This document shows positions 1-8,827 of a stretch of DNA of 64,000 nucleotides, piece by piece. The stretch covers positions 44,003 through 108,002 of the forward strand of contig NZ_LT797688.1 of assembly GCF_900009135.1 (NCBI RefSeq), given 5' to 3'. Under the pieces are notes generated by a model, which saw nothing but the letters and a program-made list of their open reading frames with translations, was not told where the DNA came from and made no database searches. The translations under genes and the position numbers were made by a program. Numbering within the stretch: the stretch's first letter is position 1; every line of letters starts with the position of its first letter. The DNA comes from Planktothrix sp. PCC 11201 (GTDB taxonomy: Bacteria > Cyanobacteriota > Cyanobacteriia > Cyanobacteriales > Microcoleaceae).

Positions 1-35
1 CCCCTGCTCCCCCTACTCCCCCTACTCCCCCCTAC
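1..35. repeat. Low-complexity C-rich tandem repeat
   Basis: Short tandem units of the type CTCCCCCTA. The G-rich complement of this sequence recurs near 28246-28283 and 52522-52553, so it is a dispersed low-complexity family. The stop codon of the adjacent minus-strand gene lies inside it, which suggests the repeat has reached or replaced the 3' end of that gene. Confidence 0.7.
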
Positions 36-942
36 ATATCTCCAATTTCGCCCCCGTAGCGCAGGCTTCTTCCGCCATTCCTAACGCCACACCATCAAAC
101 ACAGGGGCGGCCCATTGTCGCCCGGCTTGAATTGACCCCGCCCGTTGAATAATTTCTGCGGCTTGGGCAACCTCAATAATCGCCACTTTAGGATTATATT
201 CCGCCGCCCTTTCAATCATCGGATGCCAAGCCAAAGAATGACCCTCACGATTATTTTTCCCCCCTCGAACTCTCGGCCCAATATTAACTAAACCCTGCTG
301 TTGATAAAACCCAACTAAACGATTTTGAATGCGATATTCCCACCATAAATCCCGTTGATGGAGTCCGGTAACTAACATTTGAGCACCCGGACGGGGGTTA
401 GCAGCATTCGCAACATTAGCATCGGCTGTTAAAACCACCGTTTGCACCGAAGTATTTCCCTTATGAACTCCGGCAATAAAATGTTCTAAAGCCTGAAATC
501 CATCTATATTTTCTCCATACATAGAAATCGTCGGAGTTAACACATAAAATCCTAACGCTTCTAACCGTCGTTTCATTTCTTCAACGGTAATTGAATTCCA
601 AATTCGACCCACGGAAACACCGTTAACACTTGCCCCGGATTGTACACCATTGCTAGTATATTGCATCGGTAAAATTGCAATGGGTTTATTCGTATTAATT
701 CTTATGGGGGCAACATCAGCATGAGTCCAATTTTCTCCAGTATAATTGTAGCGAACTCGATAAATCCCCTGTCCGGCTTCATATTCATAAGACCGACCAT
801 CTTCTAAAATCGCCACGGTTTCTGTCGAGTTGGAGTTTTGACACGCAGAAACTGAACTCGGACAGTTAAGATTCTGTGCCGTTGCCGGGTAGGAAAAGCC
901 TAAAATTAGGGAAGTCAAACAAAGTGCAATCTGGGTTTTCAT
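22..942 (-). CDS. Exported protein of unknown function
   Basis: About 306 residues from the ATG at 942. An upstream TTG at 966 would add eight residues before the signal peptide, so the ATG is preferred. The N-terminus is a clear Sec signal peptide (MKTQIALCLTSLILGF, then a PATAQ cleavage-like site). The mature part has an early Cys pair, a central GVHKGNTSVQTVV segment and a conserved-looking stretch with HSLAWHPM and EVAQAAEI near the C-terminus. I do not recognise the family. The protein is probably periplasmic. The last residues (CRGE) are encoded in the C-rich repeat, so the C-terminus may be altered. Confidence 0.7.
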   Translation of the reverse strand: MKTQIALCLTSLILGFSYPATAQNLNCPSSVSACQNSNSTETVAILEDGRSYEYEAGQGIYRVRYNYTGENWTHADVAPIRINTNKPIAILPMQYTSNGVQSGASVNGVSVGRIWNSITVEEMKRRLEALGFYVLTPTISMYGENIDGFQALEHFIAGVHKGNTSVQTVVLTADANVANAANPRPGAQMLVTGLHQRDLWWEYRIQNRLVGFYQQQGLVNIGPRVRGGKNNREGHSLAWHPMIERAAEYNPKVAIIEVAQAAEIIQRAGSIQAGRQWAAPVFDGVALGMAEEACATGAKLEICRGE

Positions 943-1011
943 AAATTCATCTAAAGGGTGATTCAAGGTTCAACAGAGGACTTTAGCATAAATCAGGAAA
1001 ATTGAACCCCA

Positions 1012-1833
1012 TCAGGCTTGTTTAATCATATTTTTTAGGCTTAAACTGAATAAATAAGCGCAACCCGCGACTAAAATAATCGTGGCACCGGAGGTTAAAT
1101 TAAAAAAGTAAGAAATTCCTAATCCTAGGGTGGTAAAAACCATTCCTAAAATACTGGATAGTAACATCATTTGTTTTAAGTCTTTAACAAATTGTCCTGA
1201 AATTGCCGCCGGAATGGTTAATAGGGCAATCACCAAAATTAAACCGACAACTTTCATCACCATCACCACTGTTAGGGCAATGGCAACTATTAACATTAGA
1301 TAAAGTTGGTCTACTGGTAAATTCCGAGTTTCGGCAAACACGGGGTCAAAAGAAATGGCAACTAATTCCTTATAAAATAAAAGAATCATCCCCCCAATTA
1401 AAATATTTAATATTAACATCAAAATTAAATCCGATGGAGGGACGGTTAGAATACTGCCAAATAAATAACTCATTAAATCCACTTTATAACCTGGGGTTAA
1501 GTCGATAAAAATAATCCCAATTGCCATTCCTATTGCCCACATTACACCAATAATAGTATCTGCCCGTTGTTGAGTTTTTCGATATACTAACCCCATTCCT
1601 AGGGCGGAAATTACAGAAAATGCGATCGCCCCGAATACGGGACTAAATTTGAAAAAGTAACCCATACCAATTCCCCCATAGGCAGCATGGGCGATTCCTC
1701 CACTAATAAAAACAATCCGATTCACAACAACAAATGTTCCAATCATGCCACAGGCAATACTCACTAAAAGTCCTGCCATTAAAGCATTTCTCATAAATTC
1801 AAATTCAAATAATTTAATTAATTCTGTTAGCAT
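1012..1833 (-). CDS. Metal (Zn/Mn) ABC transporter permease, ZnuB/MntB type
   Basis: 273 residues, the normal length for the ABC-3 permease family. It is very hydrophobic, with about eight membrane segments. Family hallmarks are visible: GGIAHAAYGGIGMG near residues 45-58 and the loop VGLILVIALLTIPAA near residues 195-209. It would form the membrane channel for Zn2+ or Mn2+ uptake with a separate ATPase and binding protein. Neither partner gene is next to it, so the system is split or lies outside the window. The choice between zinc and manganese cannot be made from this sequence. Confidence 0.88.
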   Translation of the reverse strand: MLTELIKLFEFEFMRNALMAGLLVSIACGMIGTFVVVNRIVFISGGIAHAAYGGIGMGYFFKFSPVFGAIAFSVISALGMGLVYRKTQQRADTIIGVMWAIGMAIGIIFIDLTPGYKVDLMSYLFGSILTVPPSDLILMLILNILIGGMILLFYKELVAISFDPVFAETRNLPVDQLYLMLIVAIALTVVMVMKVVGLILVIALLTIPAAISGQFVKDLKQMMLLSSILGMVFTTLGLGISYFFNLTSGATIILVAGCAYLFSLSLKNMIKQA

Positions 1834-1971
1834 TATTTTTGATTATATAAAATGGAATAAACCGTTAAGCTAAAGCACGCAACCTAGCAACAGAGGACGC
1901 TCGGACTAGAAGGGTTTTACAATGGTTATACAAAAATAGGGCAAGTTAATCATAAACCTACCCGCAACTAA

Positions 1972-2982
1972 TTAAAATAAAGCCCCAATAGAACGCCCCA
2001 TATTTTCAATTTTCATCGCTTCTATAGCCGCCGTAGGTTCATAACCACAGTGAACCATACAATCTGCACATTTAGGATTTCCACTGGATTTTCCGTATTG
2101 TTCCCAGTCGGTTTTTTCCAATAATTCTTGATAACTGGAATAATACCCTTCATTTAATAAATAACAGGGTTTTTGCCATCCTAAAACACTATAACTAGGA
2201 CTGCCCCAGGGAGTGCAATCATAGTCTTTTTCTCCGATGAGAAAATCTAAGAATAAAGGATTATGATTAAAATTCCATTGCTTTTTACCTGATTGATAGG
2301 GAGATAAAATTTCCCGGAATAAGGCTTTAGTTTGTTCTCGTTTTAGGAAATGTTCTTGATCTGGTGCCCATTCATAACTATAACCAGGGGAAATCATCAT
2401 TCCATCTAAACCTAAACTTTCCAGAAAATCAAAGAATTTCTGCATTTCTTCCGGCTGAGTTCCCGCAAATACCGTTGTATTGGTTGTCACCCTAAATCCT
2501 TTTGATTTAGCCACTTTAATCGCTTTTACTGCAATTTCAAATACGCCCTCCCGATCTACACATTGATCATGATGTGCTTTTAACCCATCTAAATGCACAC
2601 TAAAGGTTAAATAGGGAGAAGGTTTAAATTTGTCTAAACTTTTTTCGAGCAAAATTCCATTCGTACACAAATAAATAAACTTTTTGCGAGTAACTAACCC
2701 CTCAACTATTTGATCAATTTGCGGATGTAATAAAGGTTCACCTCCGGGAATTGAAACCACGGGTGCACCGCATTCTTCCACAGCTTTAAAACAGTCTTCT
2801 GGGCTTAAATTTTGCTTGAGAATTTCTTTCGGATGTTGAATTTTTCCACAGCCTGAACAGGCTAAATTACAACGAAATAATGGTTCTAACATCAACACTA
2901 GGGGGAATTTTTTTCGCCCCATTAACCGTTGCATAAACAAATATTTGCCGACGGTAATTGCTTGTTCAATTTGAATGGCCAT
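1972..2982 (-). CDS. hpnH: Adenosyl-hopene transferase HpnH (radical SAM)
   Basis: 336 residues. The radical SAM cluster motif CNLACSGC lies near residues 38-45, followed by the SAM-binding GGEP ([10 protein letters not shown]) and a C-terminal Cys-rich section ([12 protein letters not shown]). HpnH adds an adenosyl group to diploptene, the first step of hopanoid side-chain extension. A good ribosome site (AAGGAG) precedes the ATG. The next gene upstream in transcription order, hpnA, is also hopanoid associated and runs in the same direction 118 bases away, which supports the call. The squalene-hopene cyclase gene is not in the window. Confidence 0.93.
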   Translation of the reverse strand: MAIQIEQAITVGKYLFMQRLMGRKKFPLVLMLEPLFRCNLACSGCGKIQHPKEILKQNLSPEDCFKAVEECGAPVVSIPGGEPLLHPQIDQIVEGLVTRKKFIYLCTNGILLEKSLDKFKPSPYLTFSVHLDGLKAHHDQCVDREGVFEIAVKAIKVAKSKGFRVTTNTTVFAGTQPEEMQKFFDFLESLGLDGMMISPGYSYEWAPDQEHFLKREQTKALFREILSPYQSGKKQWNFNHNPLFLDFLIGEKDYDCTPWGSPSYSVLGWQKPCYLLNEGYYSSYQELLEKTDWEQYGKSSGNPKCADCMVHCGYEPTAAIEAMKIENMGRSIGALF

Positions 2983-2994
2983 TTTTCTCCTTTT

Positions 2995-3100
2995 AGATCA
3001 CGGATTTAGATGGATTTCACGGATTTCGCGGATTTTTAAGGACGGGTTAATCAAGATTTGGATTGATTAAAAAAGATCTGACTGAGCCCGCCCGTATCCG
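2995..3100. repeat. Short dispersed repeat between hpnH and hpnA
   Basis: Contains iterated CGGATTT words (GGATTTCACGGATTTCGCGGATTT). Iterations of this kind are common in gaps of filamentous cyanobacterial genomes. No gene is visible. Confidence 0.5.
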
Positions 3101-4081
3101 TCAAGAGTCAACTGTTAACATAAACCAATTAACGGCATCTTTCAAGGCGGTTTTAATTGAAGATTGAGGTAAACCCAATTCTTGAACTGCTTTTGAAGCA
3201 TTATAATACATCGGTTGTCTTGACATTTTAACGCCATCTAGGGGAATAGAAGGTTTTTTTCCTAAATTAGCTAAAATCATTTCATCGACCCAGGCAATGC
3301 CCAAGGGAAGCCAAACTGGGATGGTTTTTTCGGGGGCGGGTAATCCGGTTATTTCTGACAATAAATCCAAGAATTGTTTTAAGGTTAAATTCTGATGACC
3401 TAAAATATAACGTTCTCCTGTTTTGCCTTTTTCCAAAGCTAGTAAATGACCTTGGGCAACATCTCTAACATCAATAAAATTCAATCCGGTATTCACATAG
3501 GCGGGCATTTTTTGGCGGAGAAAGCGTAAAATCAAATCCCCCGTCGGTGTGGGTTTTATATCCCAAGGGCCAATGGGTGTACTGGGATTGACAATCACAA
3601 TATCCTGACCCAATTTTACCGCATTTTGGGCTTCTTGTTCTGCCCAATATTTAGATTTTTTATAATATCCCACTAAATTCTCAACCGGACTTTGATAATT
3701 TTCATTAACAGCAACTCCCGGTTTTACTCCAATGGCAGCAACGGAACTGGTATAAATTGTTCGCTCAATTCCCGCTTGTCTAGCGGCGGCTAAAATATTA
3801 CGAGTGCCGATAATATTATATTGTTGTAATAGGTGTTTATCTCTTTGCCAAAGAGAATAATGGGCTGCACAATGAAATAGAACCTTACAGCCTTTTAAAG
3901 ATTGAGATAAGTTGGCATCTGTTAAGTTTCCTATAACAATTTCAACCTCTAAATTTTTTAAGTTATCTAAATTACTCTCAGGACGAACCAACACCCGAAC
4001 CGCATAGTTATTTTTCAATAACGATCTAACTAAATTCGCCCCAATAAACCCCGTACCACCCGTTACAAATACTTTGATCAT
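3101..4081 (-). CDS. hpnA: Hopanoid-associated sugar epimerase/NAD-dependent reductase HpnA
   Basis: 326 residues of the extended short-chain dehydrogenase fold. The N-terminal Rossmann motif GGTGFIGANL is at residues 8-17, and the catalytic YxxxK is seen as YYKKSKYWAE near residue 140. HpnA-family proteins are found in hopanoid clusters and are thought to act on the sugar-derived side chain; the exact substrate is not settled. AGGAGA precedes the ATG. It is the probable operon partner of hpnH, which lies downstream. Confidence 0.88.
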   Translation of the reverse strand: MIKVFVTGGTGFIGANLVRSLLKNNYAVRVLVRPESNLDNLKNLEVEIVIGNLTDANLSQSLKGCKVLFHCAAHYSLWQRDKHLLQQYNIIGTRNILAAARQAGIERTIYTSSVAAIGVKPGVAVNENYQSPVENLVGYYKKSKYWAEQEAQNAVKLGQDIVIVNPSTPIGPWDIKPTPTGDLILRFLRQKMPAYVNTGLNFIDVRDVAQGHLLALEKGKTGERYILGHQNLTLKQFLDLLSEITGLPAPEKTIPVWLPLGIAWVDEMILANLGKKPSIPLDGVKMSRQPMYYNASKAVQELGLPQSSIKTALKDAVNWFMLTVDS

Positions 4082-4147
4082 CTCTCTGTTTTCTCCTAAT
4101 ATTTGATTCCCCTAAATCCCCCTTATTGATGGGAAATTTAATATCTT

Positions 4148-6901
4148 TTATTTGCCTGATAAACTTTGTTTATTAAATCGTTTTTTTATCTTCAAACCTT
4201 CATCTTCTAAAAACGTATTTAAAACCGGAACAACAATTAAACTTAATAAAGTAGATGTAATTAAACCCCCAATAATCGCCACGGCCATCGGTTGTCTTAA
4301 TTCTGCCCCTGCTCCTAATCCTAAAGCAATCGGTAACATTCCTAAAACCGTCGAAGCGGTGGTCATCATAATCGGTCTTAAACGGACAACTCCCGTCTCA
4401 ATAATTGCCTGATTTCGACCCATGCCTTTTTGACGTAATTGGTTGATATAATCCATCAATAATAATACATTTTTATCTAATAATCCCAAGAGAAAAATTA
4501 ACCCAATTAAAGAGATAATCCCGAAATCACTTTGGGTAATTAATAAGGCTAACATTGCTCCAGCTAGAGACAAGGGAAGGGTTAACCCCACCACCGTCGG
4601 TTCGACCCAACGACCAAATAATAGAAATAGTAACCCTAACATACAAATCACTGAAAACAAAAGCGTGATTAAAAAACTATTTAAAACTTGACCAATTCTG
4701 GCGGAATCTCCGGTTAATTTTACGGTGACTTCATCGGTTATTAAAGTTTGAGCAATATCCATTACTTGATTAGTCGCATCTCCTAATAATTGACCTTGGC
4801 TTAAATTCGCCGTCACATAAGCCGCTCGTTGACCATTAAATCGTTCAATCTGGTTAATTGTATTGGATGTATTGTCTTCTCCCGTTGCCCGAACATCAAC
4901 AAAACCGGGTAATTTTGTGACTTTTTCTTGAATGGTTTTAGCTATATTATTTAATTTCGGAATATCTTCTCCTAGCAATACAATTTGCAGGGGTTTTTCA
5001 TCCCCTGTTTCTACAAATTGAATATCTTCCACACTGACGTTAACATTATCAATGGGAGGTAAATTAGAACGAATTTGATCTTGAGCTTCTAAGGTAGTTA
5101 ATTGACGATTATTTTTCAATTTGACATAAATTCTACCTCGATTTGGTTGCCCTTTAATCCCAATAATACTAAAGGATTTTTCCACATCAGGAGTTTGTAA
5201 AATAACCGCTTCTATTTTTGTGGCGGTTGTGCGAGTTTTTCTCAGAAAAAGTTGAATGGGATTTCTCGCTAAATCAGTTAACCAGTCAAAAGCTCCTGGC
5301 TGTTGAAAAATATCGTTGGAGGGAGAGGAGACGCGCCGTGGCTCGTCTCTACGGGGTTGAGGTTGAATATTGGAAATTTGAGGCAAAGGATAGGAATAAT
5401 TAATTACAAATTCTCCCCTATCGAGTCGCGGTAAAAACCCCTGTGGGACAAAAGGAATTAAGGCTAAACCCACAATAAAACTCAAAATAGCGATTAGAAT
5501 AACTCGTTTTCGGTGGGTGAGTGACCATTGCAATAATCGGCGATAATTTTCGATAATTGGGTTGGGTTTTGGAGTATAATTTTCCGGTCTATCTTTTGCG
5601 GGTTTTAACCAATAAACTGCTAAAACTGGAGATAACGTTCTGGCGACTAATAATGATATAACCACAGCCGAAGAAATAGTCAAAGCAAAGGGTTTAAAAA
5701 ACTGTCCTAACGCATCTCCCATAAAGGCTACGGGGAGAAAAACTGCTACAATTGTTAAGGTAGAAGCTGTCACCGTTAACCCAATTTCATCTGTTCCTTT
5801 AATTGCTGCTTCTCTGGGTGTTTCTCCGGCATCAATTAACCGGGCAATATTCTCCACATCAACAATAGCATCATCTATGACAATTCCAATTACTAATGCT
5901 AAGGCTAATAAGGTTATCGTTTCTAAGTTAAATCCAGCAATTGCCATTACAATGCAGGTTCCTAATAAAGAAGTGGGAATGGCTAAGGCGGTAATTAAAG
6001 TTGCTCTAAAATTTCTTAAAAATGGGAAGACAATTGCAATAGCTAAAACAACGGCTAATAATAATTCATTAATTGTAGAACGGGTGGCTTTTTTAATATA
6101 ATCTGCTTGGGTTTCTGCTAAAATTATCTTGACATCGCTTAAGTTTTTTTGGAGACTATCAATTGTATTTTCAACCTGATTAACCACTTCTAAGGTATTA
6201 GCATCACTGCGTTTTACCACTTGAACTGCTAAGACATTTTCACCATTATATCTAACCAAAGTTGGCGGGTCTTGAATTAGGGTTTGAGAACTGGATAAGG
6301 AGGCGATATCCTTTTTGGCTTCTCGACTTAATCCATCCCCCAAGAGATTAACTTTTAATACCCCTGGTAAAGCTTTTAGTTGGGGAATAATTGCACTTTT
6401 AGTAATTGTGGTTAATTCTTTTAAGGTTTTGCTTTCGCTTTTAATCGCGTAGGTAATAGCTGTTGATTCGTTTAGGTTTAATGGAATTATATTGTAGGTT
6501 GTTTCAAGAGGTAATCGAATGGTTTTTAAAGCTGTTTCTACTTGATTTGTTGAGGATTCTAAACTCGTACCCACTAAAAATGCTAAACTAACAATACTGC
6601 GTCCGGCATAGGTTGATGAACGCAAATCATAGACTCCTGGAATAGATTTTACCCCCGTTTCAATCGGTAAAGTCACTTTTAATTCCGTATCCGTTGCCGT
6701 GGAAATTGGTGTAGTGGTACTCACAACTACAACCGGAAACGTCACCTCTGGAAATAGGGCATATTTGAGATGACTAAATGCCAAAATTCCTGCTATAATT
6801 ACCCCAATCCAAAACCCAATTGCAATTCTAGGATGAGCGATACAAGCACGAGAAATATTGAACTGTTCTCGCATAGAAGGTTTTAGCGGAGACTGAATCA
6901 T
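4148..6901 (-). CDS. RND efflux transporter (AcrB/MMPL-like, HAE1-type)
   Basis: 917 residues, somewhat short for the roughly 1030 of this family; the first periplasmic loop looks reduced. The usual pattern of one N-terminal helix, a periplasmic porter domain, five or six helices, a second porter domain and a C-terminal helix set is visible. The conserved VIGIVIDDAIVDVENIAR segment in TM4 carries the proton-relay Asp pair. Such pumps export lipophilic compounds using the proton gradient, with an adaptor and an outer-membrane channel not encoded nearby. Residues around QPQPRRDEPRRVSSPS are encoded by an in-frame palindromic repeat (5328-5349). It follows hpnH and hpnA on the same strand, so a link to hopanoid or membrane lipid handling is possible but unproven. 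Confidence 0.88.
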   Translation of the reverse strand: MIQSPLKPSMREQFNISRACIAHPRIAIGFWIGVIIAGILAFSHLKYALFPEVTFPVVVVSTTTPISTATDTELKVTLPIETGVKSIPGVYDLRSSTYAGRSIVSLAFLVGTSLESSTNQVETALKTIRLPLETTYNIIPLNLNESTAITYAIKSESKTLKELTTITKSAIIPQLKALPGVLKVNLLGDGLSREAKKDIASLSSSQTLIQDPPTLVRYNGENVLAVQVVKRSDANTLEVVNQVENTIDSLQKNLSDVKIILAETQADYIKKATRSTINELLLAVVLAIAIVFPFLRNFRATLITALAIPTSLLGTCIVMAIAGFNLETITLLALALVIGIVIDDAIVDVENIARLIDAGETPREAAIKGTDEIGLTVTASTLTIVAVFLPVAFMGDALGQFFKPFALTISSAVVISLLVARTLSPVLAVYWLKPAKDRPENYTPKPNPIIENYRRLLQWSLTHRKRVILIAILSFIVGLALIPFVPQGFLPRLDRGEFVINYSYPLPQISNIQPQPRRDEPRRVSSPSNDIFQQPGAFDWLTDLARNPIQLFLRKTRTTATKIEAVILQTPDVEKSFSIIGIKGQPNRGRIYVKLKNNRQLTTLEAQDQIRSNLPPIDNVNVSVEDIQFVETGDEKPLQIVLLGEDIPKLNNIAKTIQEKVTKLPGFVDVRATGEDNTSNTINQIERFNGQRAAYVTANLSQGQLLGDATNQVMDIAQTLITDEVTVKLTGDSARIGQVLNSFLITLLFSVICMLGLLFLLFGRWVEPTVVGLTLPLSLAGAMLALLITQSDFGIISLIGLIFLLGLLDKNVLLLMDYINQLRQKGMGRNQAIIETGVVRLRPIMMTTASTVLGMLPIALGLGAGAELRQPMAVAIIGGLITSTLLSLIVVPVLNTFLEDEGLKIKKRFNKQSLSGK
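5328..5349. repeat. Palindromic repeat inserted in frame in the RND gene
   Basis: GAGACGCGCC-GT-GGCTCGTCTC is an imperfect hairpin with 10-base arms and one mismatch. It reads in frame through the RND gene as an Arg/Pro/Ser-rich stretch in the periplasmic loop. It resembles intergenic REP-like palindromes, and its presence inside a coding region is unusual. Confidence 0.7.
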
Positions 6902-6952
6902 AGGAGGTATTGATAATATATGATTATTAAACTATTTATTGTAAACTATTGA

Positions 6953-7049
6953 GGGAACACCGGAACACCGAAACACCGAAACAGGGGTAATACTTCTGGT
7001 TGTTTCATATTAGTATTAAAATATTACAGCCTCGGCGCGAGTTGCTATA
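6953..7049. repeat. Dispersed intergenic repeat, copy A
   Basis: Starts with iterated GAACACCG words, then a core reading GTAATACTTCTGGTTGTTTC...TATTAAAATATTAC and ends GTTGCTATA. Related copies lie at 19320-19387, in reverse at 38589-38669, and in part at 46275-46330. It is non-coding. Confidence 0.7.
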
Positions 7050-7086
7050 GCTATAGCAATCCGTGTAGGATTTGTGATAAAAACCC

Positions 7087-7143
7087 GTAGGGGTTGGGTC
7101 TCCCAACCCTCTTTGCGCTTGGGTTGGGAGACCCAACCCCTAC
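7087..7143. repeat. Perfect 23-base inverted repeat (hairpin)
   Basis: The left arm at 7087-7109 starts GTAGGGGTTGGG and the right arm at 7121-7143 is its exact reverse complement, with an 11-base loop. Each arm contains its own smaller palindrome (GGTTGGGTCTCCCAACC). It lies in the 348-base gap between the RND gene and the small exported protein gene. It could form a cruciform or a transcript barrier, but no T-run follows it. Confidence 0.85.
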
Positions 7144-7249
7144 AATAAAATGCTACAACCTATTTAGGATTGCTATATGAAGATTTAAACTCTATTTTCC
7201 AGCGAGCGAGGACGCTCGCACTGCAATATTTTTTGGATTTTATATTAAT

Positions 7250-7609
7250 TTATTGGAGCAATTTTTCAGCACATTCAATCCCCACATCCACAAACTCATC
7301 GGGGGATTTTTTTGTCTTTTGAGCTTGGGTATAAATTTTCAGAAACTGCTCAAAACTGTACCGAGATTGAAATTGGTTAATAGTACACTGACAAACCACT
7401 TTCGCCTGTTGTTGGGTTAAACCTTCTTGAACACTGCGTTGACTACAACTACTAATATAAGTACTAACAATTTCTTGGGGATATTGATATTTGGGTTTGG
7501 GTTGAGTAGAATTATTTTGAGCCAGAGTCGAAACCGGATAAAGTCCTAAAGCCAAGAATAATATAAAATACAACAGACGAACAACGACAAAAGGACTGAT
7601 AATATTCAT
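7250..7609 (-). CDS. Small exported cysteine-containing protein, unknown
   Basis: 119 residues with an N-terminal signal or anchor segment (LLYFILFLALGLYPVSTLAQ). The mature part has four Cys (SSCSQ, VVCQCT, IECAEK), which may form two disulphides. I do not recognise the family. Its start codon is only 16 bases from that of the divergent YdcF-like gene, so their promoters must overlap or lie inside the neighbouring gene. Confidence 0.7.
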   Translation of the reverse strand: MNIISPFVVVRLLYFILFLALGLYPVSTLAQNNSTQPKPKYQYPQEIVSTYISSCSQRSVQEGLTQQQAKVVCQCTINQFQSRYSFEQFLKIYTQAQKTKKSPDEFVDVGIECAEKLLQ

Positions 7610-7625
7610 AAAGGATTGGTTTTAA

Positions 7626-8330
7626 ATGAATTGGCGACCATTACAATTAAAACATAAATTGTGCCTAAAAATTTTACTTCTAGGGACAATTATTATATTA
7701 ATCACGCTGTCGAGTAGTATTTGGCATCAATTCCAGAAGCTATCTGTCGCCTCCCAACAACCTGTGGATACATTTTTTGTCCTGGGGGGAAGTATTAAAC
7801 GGGAAATGTATGTCGCCCAACTAGCAAAACAAAATCCCGATATTCGGATTTTAATTTCAACCGGATCAGATGATCCCTGTATTTTAAAATTATTTCAACT
7901 ACAACAAGTACCAACACAACAGGTTTGGCTAGAAAAGTGTGCAAATTCTACTTTTGATAATTTTTTTTACAGTCAACCTATTCTGAGTAAATGGCAAGCT
8001 CGTCATATTAAATTAATTACCTCTCCCACCCATTTACCCCGGGCAAAATGGATGGCTCAAATTATGTTAGGAGCCCATGGAATTTGGGTGGATGTGGAAA
8101 CAGTAAAAGAAACCGGAGTTCCCGCAAATCGGGAATTGTGGCTAAAAACAGGAATAGATATCACCCGAACTTTTTTATGGGCGTTAGCAAGTCAAGTGAT
8201 TCAACCTTCCTGTTCTAATCTAACTCAACTTGAAGGGGTAAATCTGAAAAACTGGTGTCAGGAAAAATTCTCCTGTGAATATCAAAGTGGTATTGACCGA
8301 AAATCAATTTGTCAGGAAAGGGAGCCCTAA
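7626..8330 (+). CDS. YdcF-like DUF218 protein
   Basis: 234 residues. After one N-terminal membrane helix (ILLLGTIIILITL) comes a DUF218 core: VDTFFVLGGSIKREMY at about residues 40-55, a STGSDDP loop, and STFDNFFYS with a later TSPTHLPRA. The family includes YdcF and SanA/ElyC-like envelope proteins linked to cell-wall and exopolysaccharide functions; the biochemical activity is mostly unknown. AAAGGA precedes the start. The C-terminal extension has several Cys and no close counterpart that I know. Confidence 0.8.
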   Translation: MNWRPLQLKHKLCLKILLLGTIIILITLSSSIWHQFQKLSVASQQPVDTFFVLGGSIKREMYVAQLAKQNPDIRILISTGSDDPCILKLFQLQQVPTQQVWLEKCANSTFDNFFYSQPILSKWQARHIKLITSPTHLPRAKWMAQIMLGAHGIWVDVETVKETGVPANRELWLKTGIDITRTFLWALASQVIQPSCSNLTQLEGVNLKNWCQEKFSCEYQSGIDRKSICQEREP

Positions 8331-8743
8331 TTAGACCTTAACTTTACATACGCTTTTGACAAAAAAGTCCCCCAACCTTTTATCCCATCGGTTTTACAAG
8401 CCTTAAAATTTCAGCACTCAATGTAAAGATTGAGTTAAAGATTTAATAAAAATCATCGGAATCTGCTTCAATTTGGGAACACCCTGGATTAGAATATGCC
8501 ATCATACAAGGGTATCTTACGAAGATAGGCAACTTGATTGAATATCAGAATCCTCTAATCATCTGAAAAGCAATCAGTGTTGTTAGACCTAAGTTTTTGC
8601 TCAATTAGCGCTTAACTCCCGTGGGCAGGAGTCTCCCTGATTAGGGGGATTTCTGCGGATAACTGTATATACCCCAACTCCATTGGTAAGGGAGCTAGAT
8701 TCTGCTTGCTAAGGGGGCTAGATTCCCATTTGCTAAAGGGGTT
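8331..8743. other. Gap before the exporter gene
   Basis: 413 bases with no convincing gene. Near the end there is a degenerate direct repeat built on GCTAGATTC...TGCTAAGGGG at about 8690-8742, just before the exporter reading frame. No TGCCA-N3-TGGCA palindrome was found here, unlike the rest of the locus. Confidence 0.5.
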
Positions 8744-8827
8744 TTGAAGGGACTAGAAAAGCCTAATTTGAGATTTCTAAGCGCCGCTGCACAGATTGCC
8801 AATAATAATATTTATCCCATCAGAACC

